Made by a program: the position numbers and the translations under genes
Notes under the pieces: model-generated
Seen by the model: only the letters and a program-made list of their open reading frames with translations
The model's database searches: none
Told to the model about the DNA's origin: nothing
Part shown: one piece after another, positions 23,898 to 32,197 of the stretch
Position numbering within the stretch: the stretch's first letter is position 1
Layout of the letters: the number at the start of each line of letters is the position of its first letter
From: CAVVEQ01 sp963802095
GTDB taxonomy: Bacteria; Chloroflexota; Anaerolineae; Anaerolineales; Anaerolineaceae
Assembly (NCBI GenBank): GCA_963802095.1
Contig: CAWDHI010000014.1
Span: 1 to 50,819 of the forward strand
DNA length: 50,819 nucleotides
Direction: 5' to 3'

Positions 23898-25325
23898 TTA
23901 TTTTGCTGTGACGTTTTCCAAACCGTAATACCTTGCGAAACACTGATTGACCCAGAAATCCGGGTCCGTTTGCAGTTCGCTGATGCCGTGCTGCGAGTTG
24001 ATCGCTTTTAACTCCAGGAGCGGTTTCCCGGATACCCGGTAGGTCTGCACCACGCGGTTGCGTTCATCCCAGGCGTTTGCAAACGCGCGTGCCTGCAGGA
24101 AATCCCGGTTAAGCGAACCGCCTGCCCGCAAGGGGTAGATGCAGGCTAGGATGAGCCCAATGGTAATGACCGTATCGTAGGATCGCTTCCAAACCCTGGT
24201 TTTTCCTGCTGCCGGCAGGGTGGTGGTAAAACCGGCCAGGAAAATGACCGCGAAAACACCAAAGACCAGGATATAGGTGGCTGGGAACAATGCGCGCGGT
24301 TCGGGGTAGGCAGATTGGGCGTAGACGGATGGCGCGCAGGTGCTGGCGACCAGCAGCAGCGTGGCCAGCGCGGTAATCCCGGTTGCCATCCAGAGTTTTT
24401 TCCTTCCGGGCAAGATGGGGAGATTATCCCAATCCAGGCTGCGAGCCAGCAGGCTGCCCATCATGGCGGCGATGAGAGAACCGAAAAGGAACGGGATCGG
24501 GTAGGCGATTAGCGTATGGTAAATGAAGGCAAGAGGGTATCGGAACGATAGCCAGATCAGGGTGAGCAGCCCGGGGGGCTGGGGGAAGAGCGCCTGGCGA
24601 ATGTGGTTGCCGGGAGAGACAAGGAAGATCAGCATGGCGACAAGGGAGAAGCCAACCGCAAGACCGGAGATTACCAACGAGCGGCGGGGTGCTTTGAGGG
24701 CCGCAAACAGGATGAGGAGAAGAACGAACACGGAGAACTGTAGGGCGGCGGTGGTCTCTGAAAATCCACCCGAAAACAGTACAGCCAGGCTGAAAAGCCC
24801 GAGCAGGAGCGGGGAAGGCTCCCTTTCCCGCCAGGCCATTTGCAAGCCCCAGTAGAGCAGCGCGGTGAGCGCGACCAGCGGGACCGTATATGTTATGGTT
24901 CCATTCAGCCAGTAAAGCACCTGGAAACGGTTGGGTGCCACCAGGCAGGTGAGAAAAAGGATACCTGCCGCGGAAACCCAGGCGAGCGAGCGGGGAAAAT
25001 TCCCAACCATTTTTTGAACAATCAATACCAGCAGCCCGATCAGGGAAAGCAGCCAGGCGAGCAGGATCACCCCCGGGGCGGCCTGTGCCAAAGAGCGGTT
25101 GAGAGGTTCCAGCAATATGCTGAGCATGATAGTGGCATAGCGCCCCGACCAGGTGGTGTAGATATTCACCAGGCCGTTCCAGGCTCCCATCTCGCGGGCA
25201 TTGGCGAAATAGCAGAAATCATCCGCCATCAGGCGCGAGAAGGTGCCCAGGAAGAAGAAAAGCACCAGCCCGAAGAACAGGGAAACGAAGAGCAACAGGA
25301 CCAGCGCCTGGATCACCCGCGGCAA
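23898..25325 (-). CDS. DUF6056-like multi-span membrane protein
   Basis: The 475-residue protein has about ten hydrophobic segments. After the first comes LMADDFCYFANAREMGAWNG and YTTWSGRYATIML, the acidic pair and W-SGR pattern of DUF6056/GT-C-like proteins; RFQVLYWLNGTITYTVPL and FSGGFSETTAA follow. The start is uncertain: the frame begins at a TTG (25325) and a GTG at 25316 is possible. Just upstream lies a GC-rich inverted repeat. It is transcribed after the kbl-like gene, with 62 bases between them. A glycosyltransferase or surface-sugar role is plausible by fold, but not shown. Confidence 0.75.
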   Translation of the reverse strand: MPRVIQALVLLLFVSLFFGLVLFFFLGTFSRLMADDFCYFANAREMGAWNGLVNIYTTWSGRYATIMLSILLEPLNRSLAQAAPGVILLAWLLSLIGLLVLIVQKMVGNFPRSLAWVSAAGILFLTCLVAPNRFQVLYWLNGTITYTVPLVALTALLYWGLQMAWREREPSPLLLGLFSLAVLFSGGFSETTAALQFSVFVLLLILFAALKAPRRSLVISGLAVGFSLVAMLIFLVSPGNHIRQALFPQPPGLLTLIWLSFRYPLAFIYHTLIAYPIPFLFGSLIAAMMGSLLARSLDWDNLPILPGRKKLWMATGITALATLLLVASTCAPSVYAQSAYPEPRALFPATYILVFGVFAVIFLAGFTTTLPAAGKTRVWKRSYDTVITIGLILACIYPLRAGGSLNRDFLQARAFANAWDERNRVVQTYRVSGKPLLELKAINSQHGISELQTDPDFWVNQCFARYYGLENVTAK

Positions 25326-25367
25326 CCCACGGGGGGATTCGGAGCCGGTTGCCTTATCCCCCGTGGG
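25326..25367. repeat. GC-rich inverted repeat between kbl and the DUF6056 gene
   Basis: CCCACGGGGGGAT at 25326-25338 and ATCCCCCGTGGG at 25356-25367 are complementary apart from one extra G, with a 17-base loop. It fills most of the short gap between two minus-strand genes and abuts the possible TTG start of the second. No T-run follows on either strand, so it is not a clear terminator. It may control the second gene or be an intergenic repeat of a dispersed family. Confidence 0.5.
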
Positions 25368-25387
25368 GGATTTGCCGGGAACGCTGC

Positions 25388-26572
<1,185 letters not shown>

Positions 26573-26623
26573 CGGTCATTCTCCAGTCGGAATTTTGGGG
26601 ATAATCTCGGTTTTGCCAGACCA

Positions 26624-28252
26624 TTATACATCCAGGCGGGAAACCGCCAGGTGGCCCAGCCTGGCTAACTGGTCGAGCACTTGCTGCTCTTTGCCGGGTT
26701 TCACCAGGATGGTTTCCGGGTTCAACCGTTCCCCCAGCGAGGAGGCGGTGGGGGAGGCGAGGAGCTCATCGAGGATTGCCGGTTGGGTGACCCGCAGCAG
26801 AACCTGCCGCTCGAATCGCGCCTGTGGACCGAACTTCTCCCAGCTCTGGATGAAATTCACAACCGCGGGCGGCACGGGGGAGGCGCCGCCGGATTCCAGT
26901 ACCGCGGGCAGCTTTTTGGCGCTCAACCCCTGCTCCCGGGCGCGGGCAAGCGAGGAGGAAGTGATGCGGTACCTGCACCCTCGTTGATCCTCCTTCCCCC
27001 ATTGGCAGTAGCGTGCCAGCTGGTAATGGGCAACTCTGGGGGCGAACGTCGCCACCAGGATCTGCCCGGTGGAGGTCACCGCGATCCTGCCGTTCTCTTT
27101 TGGGGACGGGAAGGCGGACTTTCCCGCCAGGCGGTCCTCAAAATCCGCACACAGGCGGAAGGCGCTGGTGGGTTCGCCAGGGGAGGGGCTACCTAAATCA
27201 GAAATCCCGAATGCATTCAAGAGTGAGGCGAAAAAGCGCAAGAGGCTGCCCTCCACCTGCATCCAGGAATCGAAGCCGTGGAATTCGGTTCCGGATTCAT
27301 CGCGGATGTACCAGCGGTCGTAATCCCCGCCCTCGCGCAGGATATCCGGCTCCCGGGAGCGCACCGCGGAGATGAAGGAATCCAGGTCCCACCAGGTCTG
27401 GCGGGGGAGGGCAGCAAATAGTTCCAGGATCCCGTGGCGGGCGCGCAGGGGATCGGCGCCCCAGGTGCCGGAAAGGGTGATACCGGGCAGGAACTTCCAT
27501 TCGGCGAGGGTGGGAGAATCCAGCCAGCACCTGATCAAAAGAGAAAGTGCCTCCGCGCGGGGCGCGGCCAGGAACGCGCGTGTGTTCTCGGGGTGAGGGC
27601 TGGCTTCATGTTCAAGGATTCCGGCAGCGGTGAGGAGGGATTGCAGAAAGGGGATCCTCTCCGCCCAAGGGCGATCCGCGAGCTTGCTGACCGGAGTGCC
27701 GGAACGAAGGGCAGCCAGGATCACGGTGGCGTGATCCAGGATGCGGTCGGAGGAGGGCTGGGTAAAAGCGTGCATTCCAAGTGCGGCCGGCTTGCCGAAG
27801 ACCATATTGGTGGTCTTACCCGCTTCCACCCCTTCGGGCAGGAGCTCCGCGGGGATGCAGACGAACTCGCGCAGCACGCCGCCCTTGGGCAGGAAGGCAC
27901 GCCCGATCAACCCGCGGTAGTGGAGAAGCTCGCTCGTCGAAGCCGGGTTCTCGTGAGGGCGCTCCCGGTCGCGTTTACCCGCGCCCATCTCGCGGATCTC
28001 GCCGAATTCGCGTGCGAACTCCTGCCAGGGGTGGATCCCCTGCCGGGAGACCAGGTCCTGGAAGGCGGCCAGCGCCTGGGGGGGAAGCGCATCCAGCACC
28101 CCCGCGCAGGCTTCGGGATCGTGCATGGCGGTGGAGATCTGCTCCGCCCAGGCGTGCGGGTTCTCGCCCTGAAGGTCTAGGTGCCAGAAGTCCGCGATGA
28201 TGCGCAGCAGGTCCGGGTCCTGGGAAGGGAAGAGTTGGAAAAAATCAGGCAT
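26624..28252 (-). CDS. XPB/Ssl2-like DNA-binding protein without helicase core
   Basis: Counting from the ATG at 28252 (MPDFFQLFPSQDPD) the protein has 542 residues; an upstream in-frame start at 28294 is less likely. No Walker A or DEAD-type motif is visible. The C-terminal third has GRIAVTSTGQILVATFAP, CRYRITSSSLARAREQGL and LLRVTQPAILDELL, the pattern of the helicase C-3/XPB-like domain that occurs alone in Chloroflexota and Actinobacteria. The N-terminal part is leucine- and aspartate-rich with several winged-helix-like segments (LLHYRGLIGRAFLPKGG). It likely binds DNA, perhaps in repair or transcription, but its function is not known. Confidence 0.7.
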   Translation of the reverse strand: MPDFFQLFPSQDPDLLRIIADFWHLDLQGENPHAWAEQISTAMHDPEACAGVLDALPPQALAAFQDLVSRQGIHPWQEFAREFGEIREMGAGKRDRERPHENPASTSELLHYRGLIGRAFLPKGGVLREFVCIPAELLPEGVEAGKTTNMVFGKPAALGMHAFTQPSSDRILDHATVILAALRSGTPVSKLADRPWAERIPFLQSLLTAAGILEHEASPHPENTRAFLAAPRAEALSLLIRCWLDSPTLAEWKFLPGITLSGTWGADPLRARHGILELFAALPRQTWWDLDSFISAVRSREPDILREGGDYDRWYIRDESGTEFHGFDSWMQVEGSLLRFFASLLNAFGISDLGSPSPGEPTSAFRLCADFEDRLAGKSAFPSPKENGRIAVTSTGQILVATFAPRVAHYQLARYCQWGKEDQRGCRYRITSSSLARAREQGLSAKKLPAVLESGGASPVPPAVVNFIQSWEKFGPQARFERQVLLRVTQPAILDELLASPTASSLGERLNPETILVKPGKEQQVLDQLARLGHLAVSRLDV

Positions 28253-28317
28253 GGAATTATTGTATATGAGATTGGGGAAGAATTTCGGGCACAAGTACGG
28301 TACCCGGCCTACGACTA

Positions 28318-28398
28318 CCCTTTCACCAAGATCAGCCGGTTTGCGCCATCGTATGTGTAGGTGTTAACCCCATCGCTCAATAGATTGCTGTTCCCAAC
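28318..28398 (-). pseudogene. Remnant of an RHS/YD-repeat protein
   Basis: On the minus strand 27 codons between in-frame stops (TGA at 28399-28401 and TAG at 28315-28317) read VGNSNLLSDGVNTYTYDG followed by ANRLILVKG. The GN-LLSDGVNTYTYD-ANRL pattern is the hallmark of RHS/YD repeats, large toxin-carrying surface proteins. Nothing RHS-like is visible on either side, so this is a scar of a former gene or of recombination between RHS elements. It abuts and partly overlaps the end of the broken gene at 28377-29071. Confidence 0.7.
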
Positions 28399-29071
28399 TC
28401 AAGTGTAGGCGGCAGATTTTTTGGGTACGCATTATTCCTAGTAAGCTGTAAACTTACCCAATGGTCTATCTCGCTCACAACAAATTCAAAAACCCTTTCA
28501 TCAACTCCTTTAGTAGTAGTCGCAAACATCTCGACCAAAACTACATATTGGCCGTAACGAGCCCAGTAGTAGTAAAGCTGGCAACTTGTTGGACCTCCCA
28601 TGGCACAAACAACATGTTCTTGATTGGCGGCAGTACTTTTGTATTTCCAATCAGAAGAGTAGCAATCATGACATACATAATCAAAAATTGGCCAGTCAAA
28701 AGCTCGCAATATTTCGGGTCTACGATCAAAAAAATCCAAAGAGCTTCCAGTGCATTATTGTATAAAAAAACATTTTCTGTAATCCTCACTGAATTTTTAC
28801 CATCACCATCCCATGTCTTGCTTGTTTCCTGGCGTGAATTTATCATATATGTACTTGCATTATAGGGTGGCTTTGCTTCAGTCCATATTGATATTTGAAC
28901 AGGTATTTCTCCAGAATCCCATCTCGTGGGAAAAGTTGGATTGGTGATTAGTAAATTATTTACTGGTACCATCGGTTTAATCTATAATATGACTATGAGT
29001 AGAAAAATAATCACAAATCCCAGGATCATTAATGCGCTAACCAAGCATGTTTTTTTGGAAGGTTTGTTCAT
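28377..29071 (-). pseudogene. Small membrane-anchored protein gene, broken by a stop and a frameshift
   Basis: Read from an ATG at 29069-29071, the frame encodes a basic start (MNKPSKKTC) and one hydrophobic span (ALMILGFVIIFLLIVIL). An in-frame TAG then interrupts it as codon 30. The same frame continues with IKPMVPVNNLL and runs to ALEALWIF, where a run of seven T on the minus strand (28731-28737) shifts it. Adding one T joins it to FFDRRPEILRAFDWP and the rest, ending PPTLELGTAIY at 28377. The repaired product would be 231 residues with one anchor. No family was recognised. Either real decay or an error in the homopolymer explains the shift, but the in-frame TAG points to decay. Confidence 0.7.
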
Positions 29072-29280
29072 TTTTATTACCACCCATTATTCTATGGAAA
29101 TGATCTCCCCAGTCGTATGTCGGGCACTGGTTGTGTGCCCAACTTCAACTTAGCTATCCCTAACACTTTATTTATACACGAAAACCATCGCCGGGAACAC
29201 AATCCATACCTGACTAATTCCAATATTGGCATCTCACGTTCTGGACCTTTCAAAATTGTGAACGCTGGGTGACTTGAATT

Positions 29281-29311
29281 TTGATTATCCGCGGTCATTT
29301 TTTAGTATAAT
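29281..29311 (+). promoter_or_regulatory. Candidate promoter of the DUF4388/GTPase/V4R cassette
   Basis: TATAAT at 29306-29311 lies 37 bases before the ATG at 29349. TTGATT at 29281-29286 is a possible -35 box, but the 19-base spacer is long, so the -10 box is the stronger part. Confidence 0.5.
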
Positions 29312-29348
29312 GATTTAACAATTTACACGAAATGGCATCTGAGCATTT

Positions 29349-30167
29349 ATGGCATTAAAAGGCAACCTGCGCGATTTCACATTTTCGCAGCTTCTCAATC
29401 TGATCAACCTGGCAGCCAAGACCGGAACCCTGGTCGTCGAAGGTTCAAGCGATATTGCCAGGGTGTTCTTCCGGGATGGCAAGCTTTCGTATGCGCAGAT
29501 CGGCGCTGAAGATAGCGGCCTGGCTGCCATCCTGCAGCGCACCAACCGCATCAGTACCAGCCAGTACCGCATCCTGGCCGAGCGCGCGCGGATGATGTCT
29601 GATAAGGAGCTCGGATTGCTGCTCATCAACGCCGGGTACCTTTCCCAGCAGGATATCCTCGACAGCCTAACCCAGTATATCGTCGACGTGGTCCGCCAGC
29701 TCTTCACCTGGGCGGAGGGCTTCTTCCATTTCGAGCCCGATGAGGTCTCGCCCAACGGCAAGATCCCGGTGCGGATCGACCTGGAGAACCTGATCATCGA
29801 AGGCACCCGCCAGCTGCAGGAATGGGAAGCGCTCCAGGAGGAGATCCCCAGCCTGGATATGGCGCTGAAGTTCACCGAGCGCCCCGGGGCCAACATCTCC
29901 AACATGAACCTGAACGTGGAAGAGTGGCGCGTGGTTTCCTATGTGAACCCGCAGAACACCATCCGGCAGATCGCCCAGGCCACCCACATGACCGACCTTG
30001 AGGTCAGAAGGGTGGTATTCAGCCTGCTGCAGGCCGGGCTGGTCGAGATCATCCGCCCGGGCGGTGTGGGTGGACCTGTGATCACGGGTAAGATGTTCCC
30101 CACCGAAAACCCAGACGAACAAAAATCACTTGTCAACCGGTTGATCGACCGGATCCGGACCATTTAA
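29349..30167 (+). CDS. DUF4388 (PATAN-like) domain protein
   Basis: The 272-residue protein begins with GNLRDFTFSQLLNLINLAAKTGTLVVEG, RVFFRDGKLSYAQIG and LAERARMMSDKELGLLLI. This is the DUF4388/PatA N-terminal domain, common in response-regulator and MglA-type signalling in Chloroflexota, cyanobacteria and myxobacteria. The middle covers QLFTWAEGFFHFEPDE, and the C-terminal part (EEWRVVSYVNPQNTIRQIAQATHMTDLEVRRVVFSLLQAGLVEII) is a winged-helix-like segment. It is followed by a small GTPase gene after 21 bases and a V4R gene, so it probably acts as a partner or regulator of the GTPase. Confidence 0.85.
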   Translation: MALKGNLRDFTFSQLLNLINLAAKTGTLVVEGSSDIARVFFRDGKLSYAQIGAEDSGLAAILQRTNRISTSQYRILAERARMMSDKELGLLLINAGYLSQQDILDSLTQYIVDVVRQLFTWAEGFFHFEPDEVSPNGKIPVRIDLENLIIEGTRQLQEWEALQEEIPSLDMALKFTERPGANISNMNLNVEEWRVVSYVNPQNTIRQIAQATHMTDLEVRRVVFSLLQAGLVEIIRPGGVGGPVITGKMFPTENPDEQKSLVNRLIDRIRTI

Positions 30168-30188
30168 GATCGCACCAGGGAAAACGAT

Positions 30189-30740
30189 ATGCAAACAGTA
30201 AAGATCGTGGTGACAGGACCATTCAACGCAGGCAAGACGGAGTTCATCCGCTCGGTGAGCGAGATCGACGTGGTCTCCACCGAGCGCAAGATCTCGCTTG
30301 AGGAGGAGAAGGTCAAGGAAACCACCACGGTGGCCATGGATTTCGGGCGCATCACAGTGGATGAAGACCTGGTGCTGTATCTCTTCGGCACGCCCGGGCA
30401 GAAACGCTTCGATTTCATGTGGGAGATTCTTTCCGAGGGCATGCTGGGGTTTATCGTGATGGTGGATAGCACCCGCTCGGAGACCTTCCGCGAGGCGCGC
30501 AGCATCCTGGAGACCTTCCATGCCTACGCCCCCACGCCCTACGTGGTGGCGGCCAACAAACAGGATAAGGAAGGCGCCTGGGAGATCGAGGACATGCGAC
30601 TGGCATTGAGACTGGATCCAAGTGTGAAGTTATTGCCCTGCAGCGCCAATTCCAAGGAGAAGGTGAAATCCGTTCTGCTGGAGCTGCTCTACGGCATCCT
30701 GGCCGAGATGGATAAAGGCCAGCCTGGCAAGCCGGGTTAA
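30189..30740 (+). CDS. MglA/Cvn-like small GTPase
   Basis: This 183-residue P-loop GTPase has G1 as GPFNAGKTEF near residue 9, a switch region with KETTTVAMDFG (conserved Thr), G3 as LFGTPGQKRF (Gly-Thr-Pro-Gly-Gln), G4 as NKQD and G5 as PCSAN. The TPGQ form instead of DxxG is typical of bacterial MglA-related and conservon-type GTPases. A 22-base gap separates it from the DUF4388 gene, and the two form a signalling pair. It has no membrane anchor. The probable role is control of cell polarity, motility or transcription by a GTP switch. The stop codon falls in a perfect 16-base palindrome. Confidence 0.88.
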   Translation: MQTVKIVVTGPFNAGKTEFIRSVSEIDVVSTERKISLEEEKVKETTTVAMDFGRITVDEDLVLYLFGTPGQKRFDFMWEILSEGMLGFIVMVDSTRSETFREARSILETFHAYAPTPYVVAANKQDKEGAWEIEDMRLALRLDPSVKLLPCSANSKEKVKSVLLELLYGILAEMDKGQPGKPG

Positions 30741-30746
30741 CCCGGC
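30731..30746. other. Perfect palindrome spanning the GTPase stop codon
   Basis: GCCGGG, TTAA and CCCGGC form a 16-base perfect palindrome (30731-30746), with the TAA stop inside. A short T-run (TTTTT at about 30763-30767) comes 16 bases later, too far for a classic terminator. It could act as an mRNA stability hairpin before the V4R gene. Confidence 0.45.
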
Positions 30747-30778
30747 ACGATCCCAACCCCGCTTTTTACTCAACATCG

Positions 30779-31369
30779 ATGACATCAATCCCACAACCAT
30801 TGCCTGATTTTGCCCGGAAGGGTCTGATCGAGATTCTCGGAGATTCCGCCTGGGAAAAGCTCTGCCACAGCCTGGGTGAGGAAGGAACACCCGGGGGAGA
30901 GGGTATTGGGCTGAGCCGGGTCCTGTCGACCCTGCGGGGAGAGTATGGCGAAAATGCAGGTCTCGGGCTGGCGCAGCGGGCGGGCGGAGCCTCGTATAAA
31001 TATTTTCAAACGCAATTTTCCGATCAACTTCAATTGACCTCGCTCGAGATGCGCACCCGGCCGCTGTACGCGCGGCTGCGCGAGGGGGTGAAATCGATGG
31101 CGAACTGCCTGACCCGCGAGTTTGGGATGGAAGTGACCTTCGAGGAGCGAGGCGGGGAATGGGTCTGGAAGGCGAATGGCTGCGCAGAGTGCGCGGAGTG
31201 CGCAGGGAGTGAATCGCAAGGACCCATCTGCTATTTCACCGTGGGCTTGATCCAGGAGTTCCTGGGTTGGAGCGCGGGGAGCAAGTTCTACCCGGTGGAA
31301 GAGACCGCCTGCATTACCCAGGGAGATGAATCCTGCGAGTTCCGCATCTCCCGGGAGCCCATCGATTGA
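30779..31369 (+). CDS. V4R (4-vinyl reductase) domain protein
   Basis: This 196-residue protein ends with FTVGLIQEFLGW, FYPVEETACITQGDESCEFRIS, the conserved end of the V4R domain, a small-molecule-binding fold seen in signalling proteins and photosynthesis enzymes. A Cys-rich stretch (CAECAECAG and then C in GPIC) precedes it at about residues 137-150, where family members often have a metal-type Cys pair. In DNA this stretch is a short tandem GCGCAGAGT/GCGCGGAGT pattern. The start ATG 30779 lacks a clear ribosome site. It follows the DUF4388 and GTPase genes and is probably the sensor of that group. Confidence 0.8.
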   Translation: MTSIPQPLPDFARKGLIEILGDSAWEKLCHSLGEEGTPGGEGIGLSRVLSTLRGEYGENAGLGLAQRAGGASYKYFQTQFSDQLQLTSLEMRTRPLYARLREGVKSMANCLTREFGMEVTFEERGGEWVWKANGCAECAECAGSESQGPICYFTVGLIQEFLGWSAGSKFYPVEETACITQGDESCEFRISREPID

Positions 31370-31373
31370 CCCC

Positions 31374-31401
31374 TTGACAAGCCCTTAAAGGGTTTTATAC
31401 T
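31374..31401 (+). promoter_or_regulatory. Promoter of the thi operon
   Basis: TTGACA at 31374-31379 and TATACT at 31396-31401 are separated by 16 bases, close to consensus. It lies just before the TPP aptamer, so the aptamer would be at the 5' end of the transcript. Confidence 0.8.
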
Positions 31402-31414
31402 CAATTTACCGAAT

Positions 31415-31508
31415 AAACGGGGAGCCTGGAGGCGCCAGGCTGAGAAAAGGAACGATCCCTCCTTGACCCTTAAACCTGATCCGGGTAATGCCGGCGGAGG
31501 GAGAATAC
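31415..31508 (+). ncRNA. TPP riboswitch (THI-box) aptamer
   Basis: The element has the conserved features of the thiamine pyrophosphate aptamer: GGGGAGCC near 31419, CTGAGA near 31440, ACCCTT near 31466, the core AACCTGATCCGGGTAAT near 31473, and GCGGAGGGA near the 3' end. It sits between a promoter and a terminator-like hairpin before thiN. TPP binding should favour the hairpin and shut the operon down. Confidence 0.95.
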
Positions 31509-31517
31509 CACTCACAG

Positions 31518-31542
31518 AAAACCTCCACCGGGGAGGTTTTTT
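31518..31542 (+). terminator. Riboswitch expression platform terminator
   Basis: AAAACCTCC (31518-31526) pairs with GGAGGTTTT (31532-31540), followed by TTA and TTTT. The GGAGG in the 3' arm is also the best ribosome site for the thiN TTG start ten bases later, so the hairpin can end transcription or hide the ribosome site. Confidence 0.85.
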
Positions 31543-31545
31543 ATT

Positions 31546-32196
31546 TTGGAAACGAATCGCGCAGTGATCTTTGCCAATGGGAAAATGGCGGATTGGAAAA
31601 CCGCGGCGGGGTTGATCCGCGCTGGTGATCTGCTCATCGCGGCCGATGGCGGCGCGAGAGTAGCAGGGAAGCTGGGTTTCACGCCGCAGGTGCTGATCGG
31701 CGATCTAGACTCCCTTCCGGCGCGGGAGGTGAAACGCCTGGAAGCGGGGGGGACGAGGGTGATCCGCTACCCGGTGGAGAAGGACGAAACCGACCTGGAG
31801 CTGGCGCTGGATTTCGCCCTGGACGAGGGGGCGGGGGAGGTCCTCATCCTGGCGCCCTTTGGTGGGCGGTTGGACCAGACCCTCGGAAATTTGAGCCTGC
31901 TGAACCGGAAGGACCTGCGCGGGGTTCAAGTGCGGATGGATGACGGGTGCGATGAGCTAGTACTGATCCATTCCCGCGCCAATATCGTTGGAAACGCGGG
32001 TGATATCGTCTCGCTCATCCCGCTGGGCGGGGAAGCCGGGGAAGTGGCCACGCGCGGGTTGCAATTTCCATTGGAAAATGAAACCCTTTACCCACAGAAG
32101 ACGCGCGGGATCAGCAACCGCATGACCGGGGGGAGCGCTGTTGTCAGCCTGGAGACAGGCGCACTGATCTGCATCCACACCAGACAGGGAAAATGA
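31546..32196 (+). CDS. thiN: Thiamine pyrophosphokinase
   Basis: The 216-residue protein has AADGGARVAGKLGFTPQVLIGDLDSL, RYPVEKDETDLELALDFAL and LAPFGGRLDQTLGNLSLL. These are the standard ATP and thiamine-binding motifs of ThiN/TPK, which turns thiamine into TPP. The best start is TTG at 31546, supported by GGGGAGG upstream; no ATG lies near. The last part (TRGISNRMTGGSAVVSLETGALICIHTR) is the thiamine-binding beta-domain. It is the first gene of a TPP-regulated operon, consistent with salvage and use of imported thiamine. Confidence 0.92.
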   Translation: METNRAVIFANGKMADWKTAAGLIRAGDLLIAADGGARVAGKLGFTPQVLIGDLDSLPAREVKRLEAGGTRVIRYPVEKDETDLELALDFALDEGAGEVLILAPFGGRLDQTLGNLSLLNRKDLRGVQVRMDDGCDELVLIHSRANIVGNAGDIVSLIPLGGEAGEVATRGLQFPLENETLYPQKTRGISNRMTGGSAVVSLETGALICIHTRQGK

Positions 32197-32197
32197 A

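Noticed and set aside
27434..28180. A 248-codon plus-strand frame opposite the XPB-like gene
   Set aside because: Opposite strand to a gene with recognised domain motifs; the high GC content removes stop codons and explains it.
29092..29298. A 68-codon minus-strand frame between the broken gene and the DUF4388 gene
   Set aside because: No ribosome site, no recognisable motif and it lies under a plus-strand promoter region. Its coding status is not supported.
31186..31206. The tandem GCGCAGAGT/GCGCGGAGT pattern in the V4R gene as a slipped repeat mutation
   Set aside because: The Cys pattern it encodes fits a V4R metal-type site, the frame is intact and the unit number is small.
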